DNA from: Bradyrhizobium sp. AZCC 2176
GTDB lineage: Bacteria; Pseudomonadota; Alphaproteobacteria; Rhizobiales; Xanthobacteraceae
Reading direction: 5' to 3'
Length of the DNA: 64,000 bases
Assembly: GCF_036924645.1 (NCBI RefSeq)
Contig: NZ_JAZHRX010000001.1
Coordinates: forward strand, 682,001-746,000
In this document: positions 51,395 to 58,163 of the stretch, in pieces
Position numbering within the stretch: the first letter of the stretch is position 1
How the letters are laid out: each line of letters starts with the position of its first letter
Made by a program: the position numbers and the translations under genes
The notes under the pieces: model-generated
What the model saw: the letters and a program-made list of their open reading frames with translations, nothing else
Told to the model about the DNA's origin: nothing
Database searches by the model: none

Positions 51395-53032
51395 TTAGCC
51401 GAACTGGTTCATCGTGTTGTGGGCGCCGCCCGCCTTCAGAGCGGCTTCACCGGCGAAATATTCCTTGTGATCGTCACCGATATCGGAGCCGGCCATGTTC
51501 TGATGCTTTGCACAGGCGATGCCCTGACGGATCTCCTGACGCTGAACATTCTTCACATAGCCCAGCATGCCCTGCTCGCCGAAATACTCCTTCGCGAGAT
51601 TGTCAGTCGACAGGGCTGCCGTGTGATAGGTCGGCAACGTGATCAGATGGTGGAAGATGCCAGCACGCTTTGCTGAATCGGCCTGGAAGGTGCGGATGCG
51701 CTCGTCGGCTTCAATGGCCAGCGGCGTATCGTCGTATTCCGGCTTCATCAGTTCGGCCCGATTGTACTTGCTGACATCCTTGCCGGCTTCCTTCATCGCG
51801 TCATACACCTGCCAACGGAAGTTGAGCGTCCAGTTGAACGAGGGCGAGTTGTTGTAGGCCAGCTTCGCGTTCGGAATGACCTCGCGAATGCGGTCGACCA
51901 TCTTGGCGATCTGCTCGATATGCGGCTTCTCGGTCTCGATCCAAAGCAGATCGGCACCGTTCTGCAGTGAGGTGATGCAGTCGAGCACGCAGCGATCTTC
52001 GCCAGTACCGGTACGGAACTGGTAGAGGTTGCTGGCAAGCCGCTTCGGACGCATCATCTTGCCGTTGCGGTTGATGATGACATCGCCATTCCGGGCCGTG
52101 GCGGCTGTCACTTCCTCGCAATCCAGGAAGCTGTTGTACTGATCGCCGAGGTCGCCGGGCTTGTGGCTCACAGCGATTTGCTGAGTGAGACCGGCACCCA
52201 GCGAGTCGGTGCGGGTCACGATGATGCCGTCTTCGACGCCCAGTTCGAGGAAGGCATGGCGGCAGGCCCGGATCTTCGCCAGGAACACCTCGTGCGGCAC
52301 AGTCACCTTGCCGTCCTGGTGGCCGCACTGCTTTTCGTCGGAGACCTGATTTTCGATCTGCAAAGCGCACGCACCTGCTTCAATCATCTTCTTTGCGAGC
52401 AGATAGGTCGCCTCTGCATTACCAAAACCAGCGTCGATGTCGGCGATGACGGGCACGACATGCGTCTGGAAGTTGTCGATCTTTTCGATCAATGCCTTTT
52501 CCTTCGCCTGGTCGCCCGCCTTGCGAGCGGCGTCGAGGGCGCGGAAGATATCGTTGAGCTCACGGGAGTCCGCCTGGCGGAGGAAGGTGTAGAGCTCTTC
52601 GATCAGCGCCGGCACCGAGGTCTTCTCGTGCATCGACTGATCAGGAAGCGGTCCGAACTCGGAGCGAAGCGCGGCGATCATCCAGCCGGAAAGATACAGA
52701 TAGCGGCGATCGGTCGTACCGAAATGCTTCTTGACCGAAATCAGCTTCTGCTGCGCGATGAAGCCATGCCAGCACCCGAGCGACTGGGTGTACTTGGTGG
52801 GATCGGCGTCATACGCCGCCATATCGCTGCGCATCAGCGCCGCGGTGTACCGGGCGACGTCCAGGCCGGTCTTGAAGCGGTTCTGCAGACGCATGCGCGC
52901 CACGGCTTCGGCGGTGACGCCGTCCCAGGTCGGCTTGGTCTTGAGGAGCGCCTCGGCAGCTCCAATCTCGCTCAGATAGGAAGCCGGTCCCTGGATAGTC
53001 CGGTCACTGATCCCGCGTGGCTGGTAATTCAT
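51395..53032 (-). CDS. aceA: Isocitrate lyase (long form)
   Basis: A 545-residue enzyme that splits isocitrate to glyoxylate and succinate in the glyoxylate shunt, for growth on acetate or fatty acids. Substrate and Mg2+ residues are in VIADIDAGFGNAEATYLLAKKMIEAGA (near 195-221), and the catalytic loop is K234-Q-C236-G-H238 in SDEKQCGHQDGKVTVPHE. KQCGH in place of the E. coli KKCGH, together with the extra length (about 110 residues more than E. coli AceA), marks the subfamily seen in Pseudomonas. ATG 53032 has AGGATC upstream. It is divergent from the RamB/PccR-like regulator. Confidence 0.97.
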   Translation of the reverse strand: MNYQPRGISDRTIQGPASYLSEIGAAEALLKTKPTWDGVTAEAVARMRLQNRFKTGLDVARYTAALMRSDMAAYDADPTKYTQSLGCWHGFIAQQKLISVKKHFGTTDRRYLYLSGWMIAALRSEFGPLPDQSMHEKTSVPALIEELYTFLRQADSRELNDIFRALDAARKAGDQAKEKALIEKIDNFQTHVVPVIADIDAGFGNAEATYLLAKKMIEAGACALQIENQVSDEKQCGHQDGKVTVPHEVFLAKIRACRHAFLELGVEDGIIVTRTDSLGAGLTQQIAVSHKPGDLGDQYNSFLDCEEVTAATARNGDVIINRNGKMMRPKRLASNLYQFRTGTGEDRCVLDCITSLQNGADLLWIETEKPHIEQIAKMVDRIREVIPNAKLAYNNSPSFNWTLNFRWQVYDAMKEAGKDVSKYNRAELMKPEYDDTPLAIEADERIRTFQADSAKRAGIFHHLITLPTYHTAALSTDNLAKEYFGEQGMLGYVKNVQRQEIRQGIACAKHQNMAGSDIGDDHKEYFAGEAALKAGGAHNTMNQFG

Positions 53033-53246
53033 GGCATGATCCTTTCGGTGACGACAAATCTGCAGCGCTTGTCTCGCCATCGACATTCGTGACAGTGCGT
53101 TGCGAAACGTGCCTGAGAGCTAAACGCGAAACTTTCCAATTGGTATAGGTGGCTTGATTTTGAATGGTGATGTCATGTAACATATGAACTTGTCACAAGT
53201 GTCATTTTGTAAATTTTGTCGCAAAATCGGGTCAAGGAACCCTGCC
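53033..53246. promoter_or_regulatory. Divergent control region of aceA and its probable regulator
   Basis: A 214-base spacer. It holds the palindrome ACTTGTCACAAGT (53188-53200) and the inverted repeat ATTTTGTCGCAAAAT (53213-53227), whose left arm is also directly repeated nine bases earlier as ATTTTGTAA. Paired TTTG/CAAA sites recall the operators of PccR-type regulators as I remember them. The second cluster ends 20 bases before the regulator start and could serve autoregulation. Confidence 0.62.
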
Positions 53247-54692
53247 ATGGCCACCGACTCCGGAAAGAAACTTTTCGTCGGCCCCCGGTTCCGGCGGATC
53301 CGTCAGCAGCTTGGGCTGTCGCAGACCCAGATCGCCGAGGGGCTCGGGATTTCGCCGAGCTACATCAATCTGATCGAGCGGAACCAGCGGCCGGTGACGG
53401 CGCAGATCCTGCTGCGGCTGGCCGAAACCTATGACCTCGACCTGCGCGACCTCGCCACCGCCGACGAAGACCGCTTTTTCGCCGAGCTGAACGAGATTTT
53501 TTCCGATCCGCTGTTCCGCCAGATCGACCTGCCCAAGCAGGAATTGCGAGACCTCGCGGAGCTCTGCCCCGGCGTGACGCATTCGCTGCAACGCCTCTAC
53601 GCGGCCTATACCGAGGCCCGCCGCGGCGAAACTCTCGTGGCGGCGCAAATGGCCGACCGCGACGAGGGCGCGCGGTTCGAGGCCAACCCGATCGAGCGCG
53701 TGCGCGACCTGATCGAGGCCAACCGCAACTATTTTCCGGAACTCGAACAGGCCGCGGAAAACCTGCGCGACGAGCTGAACGTCTCTGCGGAAGAATTGTT
53801 CGCGGCGCTTTCGGCGCGGTTGCGCGAAAAGCATTCGATCGTCACCCGCATCATGCCGGTTGACGTGATGCGCGAGACGCTGCGGCGGTTCGACCGCCAT
53901 CGCCGGCAATTGCTGATCTCCGAACTGATCGACGGCTCCGGCCGCGCCTTCCAGTTGGCGCTGCAGATCGGCCTGGCCGAATGCGGCGCTGCCATCGACG
54001 CCATCGCCAACCGCGCCGGTCCGCTCGACGACACGCCGCGGCGGCTTTATCGGATTACGCTTGCGAACTACTTCGCTGCCGCCGTGATGATGCCCTATCA
54101 GCCGTTCCATAGCGCAGCCGAGACGTTGAACTATGACGTGCACGTGCTGGCGCAGCGTTTCAATGCCGGCTTCGAGCAGGTGTGTCATCGCCTCACCACG
54201 CTGCAGCGGCCGAACGCGCGCGGCGTGCCGTTCTTCCTGCTGCGCGTCGACAATGCCGGCAACGTCTCGAAACGGTTTTCTTCCGGCACGTTCCCGTTCT
54301 CGAAATTCGGCGGCACCTGCCCGCTGTGGAACGTGCATTCGACCTTCGACACGCCGGACCGCCTGCTCAAGCAGGTCATCGAACTGCCCGACGGCACGCG
54401 CTATTTTTCGATCGCGCAGATGGTACGCCGCCCGATCGCCCCGCACCCGCAGCCGCAGCCGCGTTTTGCCATTGGATTGGGTTGCGAAATCCGCCATGCG
54501 GCAAAGCTCGTCTACGCCGCCGGGATGGATCTGGAGAAGGCGGAAGGCACGCCGATCGGCGTCAATTGCCGGCTCTGCGAACGCGAAAACTGCAGCCAGC
54601 GCGCCGAGCCGCCGATCACGCGGACGCTGATTTTGGATGAGAACACGCGGCGGGTGAGCTCGTTCGCGTTTTCGAATGCACGGGAGTTGTGA
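53247..54692 (+). CDS. XRE-family short-chain acyl regulator (RamB/PccR/ScfR type)
   Basis: A 481-residue regulator. The N-terminal XRE helix-turn-helix (RFRRIRQQLGLSQTQIAEGLGISPSYINLIERNQRPVTAQILLRLAETYDL) covers residues about 12-65, a long helical middle follows with an IrrE/ImmA-like segment (LYRITLANYFAAAVMMPYQPF), and the DUF2083-type C-terminus is Cys-rich (GTCPLWNVHSTFDTPDR, then GVNCRLCERENCSQRAEPP). Relatives control isocitrate lyase (RamB) or propionyl-CoA carboxylase (PccR) and sense acyl-CoA state. Divergence from aceA fits. AAGGAA precedes ATG 53247. Confidence 0.9.
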   Translation: MATDSGKKLFVGPRFRRIRQQLGLSQTQIAEGLGISPSYINLIERNQRPVTAQILLRLAETYDLDLRDLATADEDRFFAELNEIFSDPLFRQIDLPKQELRDLAELCPGVTHSLQRLYAAYTEARRGETLVAAQMADRDEGARFEANPIERVRDLIEANRNYFPELEQAAENLRDELNVSAEELFAALSARLREKHSIVTRIMPVDVMRETLRRFDRHRRQLLISELIDGSGRAFQLALQIGLAECGAAIDAIANRAGPLDDTPRRLYRITLANYFAAAVMMPYQPFHSAAETLNYDVHVLAQRFNAGFEQVCHRLTTLQRPNARGVPFFLLRVDNAGNVSKRFSSGTFPFSKFGGTCPLWNVHSTFDTPDRLLKQVIELPDGTRYFSIAQMVRRPIAPHPQPQPRFAIGLGCEIRHAAKLVYAAGMDLEKAEGTPIGVNCRLCERENCSQRAEPPITRTLILDENTRRVSSFAFSNAREL

Positions 54693-54702
54693 GGGTTTCA
54701 TC

Positions 54703-54781
54703 GTCATTGCGAGCGCAGCGAAGCAATCCATCTCGCGGCACGAAGGAAGAATGGATTGCTTCGGTTCGCTCGCAATGACGG
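54703..54781. repeat. GTCATTGCGAGCG-type palindromic repeat
   Basis: GTCATTGCGAGCGCAGCGAA and, inverted, TTCGCTCGCAATGACG form the arms; GCAATCCAT and ATGGATTGC form an inner pair. A related but diverged element is at 58024-58137. It follows the regulator stop codon. Confidence 0.8.
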
Positions 54782-54826
54782 GGATAGACATGGTTTCTCG
54801 ATCTCGCGGCGCATTGCGCCCGAGTT

Positions 54827-55330
54827 GTGCTTGAATTCTTGCCCCCAAACAATCAGGGCGCAGGGAAGGCCGGGTGCTGGCTGGCACCCGCGGTCTCGTG
54901 TGCAATAAGCGCAACGAAAGGCGCACACGAGCATACAGGTATCAGCCGGGGCATCCGGCCTTCCCTGCGCAATGGTTTGACGGCTTATGCCGAGCTCTCC
55001 CCGGAGACGAATTCCTTTTGCCTCCGTCGCCGGCGAATTGGCGGCTCGCATCGCCCGGTTGAGCTTTGCAAACCTCCGCCGACTTGACACCAGCAACGGG
55101 TGCCAGGACCACACGGTTTTGCCGTACGCAAATGCGCCGTTCGTCTGGCGCGCGCCGATCGCTCACGGGAAGCCCGCCCTGCGATATCAATCACGCGCCC
55201 GGCGCTCTCGCGTCCACCGCAGCCCGGCCCAACGTTCGTGACGATCGCGATACGCCCCTCTTGCGGGCCGGGATGGCGGGAGTTGTAGGACTGATTTGGG
55301 TCGCGCGAAAACAGGATTCTTTTTTCGCGC
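54827..55330. repeat. ~500-base structured non-coding interspersed repeat
   Basis: This non-coding stretch has ordered inverted repeats: GCGCAGGGAAGGCCGG at 54858-54873 pairs with 54955-54970, and inside it CTCGTGTGC at 54895-54903 pairs with 54923-54931. Further on come sequences I remember as recurring many times in Bradyrhizobium genomes, where they yield spurious short proteins rich in Arg, Gly and Ser. All frames are broken or lack bias. The whole interval 54693-55664 has no gene that I can support. Confidence 0.65.
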
Positions 55331-55400
55331 AGGACTGGACCGGGCAAATCAGCTTGAAATGATTGAGAAACTTTTTGTTTGCGCGCAGCCGCTGGGCTCT

Positions 55401-55518
55401 AAACCCTCATGGTGAGGAGGCGCTCTGCGCCGTCTTGAGCCATGCAGGCCCATGCTGCTGCATCTGGGCTTCCACCCTTCGAGACGGCGCTTTCGCGCCT
55501 CCCCAGGATGAGGTCTGG
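55401..55518. repeat. ~105-base palindromic repeat, copy 2 of 3
   Basis: Starts AAACCCTCATGGTGAGGAGG and ends CCCCAGGATGAGGTCTGG. It matches 2461-2564 and 56499-56608 in both arms, with a more diverged centre rich in GCTGCTGC. It lies between the long repeat and the small secreted protein gene. Confidence 0.85.
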
Positions 55519-55664
55519 CAGAAGTTTCCGGCGCGAAGATGAAGAACTGTTCATCAGCATTACATCTCATCGGCATCACATCGCGCCGCACCCGCAATCG
55601 GGAAAAAGCGGAACATCGTCGCGGGCGCGACGTTTGCTTGGTTGCCTTACAACAGGAGAGACCA

Positions 55665-55913
55665 ATGCTGAAAATGTTGCTTACCGTTTCGACCGTGCTG
55701 CTCACGACGGCCGCGTTTGCGCAGACGAGCACGAAGTCTCCGGGCTCCTCGGAAGTCAGCCCGGGACACAAGATGCAGAAGAGCAAGACTTCGACCGCGC
55801 CGGGCGCGTCTGAATACGCCCCGGGACACCAGAAGAAAACGGCCAAGGGCCATTCGAAAAGCGCGCCTGGCCACCAGACGACAACCGGATCGGCCGCGAA
55901 GAAGACGTACTAA
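55665..55913 (+). CDS. Small secreted protein with PGH repeats
   Basis: An 82-residue protein. Residues 1-19 (MLKMLLTVSTVLLTTAAFAQ) form a clear signal peptide cleaved after AFA. The mature part is basic and of low complexity and repeats a (S/A)PGH unit: VSPGHKMQKSK, YAPGHQKKTAKG, SAPGHQTTTG. AGGAG lies well spaced before the ATG, and a strong terminator follows, so it is a complete single-gene unit. Function unknown; the His and Lys spacing might bind metal or anionic polymers, but this is only a guess. Confidence 0.78.
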   Translation: MLKMLLTVSTVLLTTAAFAQTSTKSPGSSEVSPGHKMQKSKTSTAPGASEYAPGHQKKTAKGHSKSAPGHQTTTGSAAKKTY

Positions 55914-55924
55914 TTCTCCTACAG

Positions 55925-55954
55925 AACGGCCCGGCATCGATGCCGGGCCGTTTT
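55925..55954 (+). terminator. Rho-independent terminator
   Basis: AACGGCCCGGCAT and ATGCCGGGCCGTT form a perfect 13-bp stem with a four-base loop (CGAT) and end in TTTT. It lies 12 bases after the stop of the small secreted protein gene. Confidence 0.93.
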
Positions 55955-56176
55955 GCATGCGTTTGTCCAGATTCGATCTTTCTACAGCTCTCTCACGTCA
56001 CTGGCGCGGGTGCGATGCATCCAAGGATCGCCTTCTCCTCGCCGGCAAACCGACTCTGTGTCCCGCTGGTGACGATCACATTTAAAACGTGGGTATTCCG
56101 CAATTTTGCGATGGAACGGCCAAGCCGATTCGCTAGTTTGAAAGCAGCGATTCTACTCGCGGATGGATCAGGACCG

Positions 56177-56452
56177 ATGTTGCGACGCGTTATGCTGTTG
56201 AACCCGTTCGAAATCACCCAGGACCGCGCCCCCCAGGACCGGCCGCAGCCGGTCGAGCGGAAGGTGACGAGCAGGGCTGCCCGTTCGACGCCGGTCTGCG
56301 CCGCCTGCGGTTCCGACGACATCATCTGCCACGCCACGGCGCAATGGAGCAACGAAGCGCAGGAATGGCAGCTCGCCAACACCTTCAACCAGCCAGCGCA
56401 CTGCAATACCTGTCAGCACGACGGCAATTTGGTGTGGCTGACGCTGAACTGA
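56177..56452 (+). CDS. Small zinc-ribbon-like protein
   Basis: A 91-residue protein of unknown function. Two CxxC knuckles, VCAACGSDDIIC (residues 41-44) and AHCNTCQHDG (near 76-79), suggest a zinc ribbon; between them lies ATAQWSNEAQEWQLANTFNQ. The start is uncertain: ATG 56177 has AGGA upstream, while in-frame ATGs at 56111 and earlier would add 22 or more residues. The C-terminus GNLVWLTLN is close to what I recall from other Bradyrhizobium proteins. No operon partners. Confidence 0.65.
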   Translation: MLRRVMLLNPFEITQDRAPQDRPQPVERKVTSRAARSTPVCAACGSDDIICHATAQWSNEAQEWQLANTFNQPAHCNTCQHDGNLVWLTLN

Positions 56453-56498
56453 GCGTGACTGCTCGGCGGCAAAACTCCTGGATCGCCGCAAATCTTCT

Positions 56499-56608
56499 TA
56501 AACCCTCATGGTGAGGAGGCGCTTTAGCGCCGTCTCGAACCACGAGGCCCCGGTGGTGCCATTCATCCTTCGAGACGCCGCTTCGCGGCTCCTCAGGATG
56601 AGGTCTGA
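56499..56608. repeat. ~105-base palindromic repeat, copy 3 of 3
   Basis: Starts AAACCCTCATGGTGAGGAGG and ends CTCCTCAGGATGAGGTCTGA. It is closest to copy 1, with the same GTCTCGAACCA and CATCCTTCGAGACGC inner arms. It lies between convergent small genes. Confidence 0.85.
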
Positions 56609-56629
56609 GACCTCGCAGAGTGGTCTACA

Positions 56630-57043
56630 TCAAATCTCCGCATACACCTCCAGCAGATTCCCATCGGGATCCCTGAAGAACAGCGTGCGATGGCCGAACG
56701 GCTGGTTGGTCGGCGGCTCCAGCAGATCGACGCCGTGCCGCACCAGTTCGTCGGCGCAGCGATCGACATCGGGCGCCTCGACCTTGAACGCAAGTTGCAG
56801 CGAAGCGCTGCCCGCGGGCGTCGGCGCATCCTTTGCCGTCCGGCCGGGCCGCGACAGCGCAAGCGTGTTGCCGCCGATCTGGTATTCGAGCCATCCCGCC
56901 GACAGCTCCCGCGTCAGGGATAAGCGGAGGATGCCCTCATAGAACCGGCGCATCGCCGCCATGTCGCGCACGAGGATGACGGTGTAGTCGATGGCGCGGA
57001 TGGACTGGAAGGGTGAGGTGGAAGGGGGACTTTGATCGCTCAC
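56630..57043 (-). CDS. VOC-family (glyoxalase/bleomycin-resistance fold) protein
   Basis: A 137-residue single VOC module. RAIDYTVILVRDMAAMRRFYEGILRLSLT starts the first beta-alpha-beta repeat and HRTLFFRDPDGNLLEVYAEI closes the second, with the metal-ligand Glu in LLEVYAEI. The first-strand ligand position is Tyr (DYTVIL) instead of His. The N-terminal MSDQSPPSTSPF is disordered. The substrate is unknown. It is 64 bases from the divergent small membrane protein. Confidence 0.87.
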   Translation of the reverse strand: MSDQSPPSTSPFQSIRAIDYTVILVRDMAAMRRFYEGILRLSLTRELSAGWLEYQIGGNTLALSRPGRTAKDAPTPAGSASLQLAFKVEAPDVDRCADELVRHGVDLLEPPTNQPFGHRTLFFRDPDGNLLEVYAEI

Positions 57044-57106
57044 GGCTGCATCTCCCCTTGGCCTGCTGACGCCCTTGTCGCGATGTTAATCGCACCTAAA
57101 AATCGC

Positions 57107-57340
57107 ATGAGGACAGAGAGATCCGCAGTGGATTCGCTTGAAGGCATCTTACGTCTCATCGGCCTGATCTTTGGTTGGCTATTCGGTTGGCCCCTAGGCG
57201 TCTTCCGCCGCTGGCTGGATCGCCAGCCGGATCGCGATCCCTCGCAGATTTCATGCTTGGAGAGATTCGGGCGGCTCGCGCTCGGGGTTTCCTTGACGCT
57301 TTGTATTCTGATCCCGCTAGGTTGGTTGATCTTCAGGTGA
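57107..57340 (+). CDS. Small membrane protein, unassigned
   Basis: A 77-residue reading frame with two hydrophobic segments (GILRLIGLIFGWLFGWPLGVF and LALGVSLTLCILIPLGWLIF) separated by a basic, Asp-rich loop. The ATG at 57107 is followed by a GTG at 57128 that has AGAGAG before it and could be the true start. Codon use is less typical than in neighbours, and I do not recognise a family. The membrane pattern and position favour a real gene. Confidence 0.5.
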   Translation: MRTERSAVDSLEGILRLIGLIFGWLFGWPLGVFRRWLDRQPDRDPSQISCLERFGRLALGVSLTLCILIPLGWLIFR

Positions 57341-57352
57341 AGACGGCATAGT

Positions 57353-57426
57353 AGCCCGCATGAGCGCATGCGATGTGCGGGAATCGGGACAAAGCCCCCG
57401 GATATCGCTCCGCGCATCCGGGCTAC
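57353..57426. repeat. GTAGCCCG-type palindromic repeat
   Basis: GTAGCCCGCATGAGCG and the inverted GCGCATCCGGGCTACG form imperfect arms around small internal palindromes such as CGCATGCG. A related GTAGCCCGGATCGAGCG unit begins near 63504. It sits between convergent genes. Confidence 0.7.
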
Positions 57427-57432
57427 GCTTAC

Positions 57433-58002
57433 TCAAGTGCCAGCGTCTGAACCCCAGACTTTCTCCTCCGTCCAGCCCAACTCCGCGAACTCCTCCGCCC
57501 GCAACGGCGCCTCCCCCGCCGAGAAAAACTCGTCGAGTTGCGGCGGGCTCACCGACGTGCCACTGAGCATCGCGTGGGCCTGGCCGCGATGATGCACCTG
57601 ATGCTGGAACAGATGCAGCAGCAAGCGGTCCATCCGCTCGCGCTGGATGGAGGTGCCGCGATGCACGGAGACGATGCGCTGCAAGCCGGCGCTATCGAGC
57701 GCTTCGACGACGTTGAGCAAGCGTTGGTCGACTGCGGCCTGCGCTTCTTTCAGCGCGGCAACGGTCTCACAAGGCTCTTCGTCCGCCCAGGCGGCAGGCC
57801 CCAGCGTGCCGCCTTCCATCGCATCGACATAGAAGTGGTCGATGATCAGGATGTGGTTGAGCGTGGCGCGCAGGCTTGGAAAGAAGCCGGTTCGTTTTGC
57901 GGTGAATTCTTCCGGCGACAGCCGCGCGCAGGCGGTGAGCAGCCGGTGGTTTGCCCAGGCGTTGTTGTATGCCATGGTACGATAGGGAAGCACGTCATTC
58001 AT
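57433..58002 (-). CDS. DinB-family metal-binding four-helix protein
   Basis: A 189-residue DinB/YfiT-like protein. The putative metal site has one His in RATLNHILIIDHFYVDAM (near residue 49) and two in LFQHQVHHRGQAHAML (near 136-140), which is the family's usual triad. PYRTMAYNNAWANHRLL is a typical first helix. DinB proteins include thiol-dependent transferases (bacillithiol or mycothiol type) and others of unknown activity; which thiol would be used here is not clear. Single gene. Confidence 0.9.
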   Translation of the reverse strand: MNDVLPYRTMAYNNAWANHRLLTACARLSPEEFTAKRTGFFPSLRATLNHILIIDHFYVDAMEGGTLGPAAWADEEPCETVAALKEAQAAVDQRLLNVVEALDSAGLQRIVSVHRGTSIQRERMDRLLLHLFQHQVHHRGQAHAMLSGTSVSPPQLDEFFSAGEAPLRAEEFAELGWTEEKVWGSDAGT

Positions 58003-58023
58003 GTTGAGGGGCGCTCATCGTAG

Positions 58024-58137
58024 CGTCATTGCGCGCGAAGCGAAGAAGTCCATAGTGCCGCTTGGGGACGGATGGATTGCTTCGTCGCTTTCGCTCCCTT
58101 GCGCAAACGCTCCGCGTTTGTCGCAGGCAATGACGGG
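58024..58137. repeat. GTCATTGCGNGCG-type repeat, diverged
   Basis: GTCATTGCGCGCGAAGCGAA at the left and GGCAATGACGG at the right give the arms, with CAAACGC/GCGTTTG as an inner hairpin. It is related to 54703-54781 and lies between the Mo-hydroxylase and DinB-like genes. Confidence 0.7.
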
Positions 58138-58163
58138 TTAGACCGACCAACCCACCTAGACTC

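Noticed and set aside
53232..54926. A 564-codon minus-strand frame across the regulator gene.
   Set aside because: It is the shadow of the XRE regulator, with no domain, no ribosome site and an Arg/Gln-rich composition.
54874..55362. Several short open frames in the non-coding stretch after the regulator.
   Set aside because: They are Arg/Pro/Ser-rich, overlap each other on both strands and follow the inverted repeats; they look like spurious proteins from an interspersed repeat.
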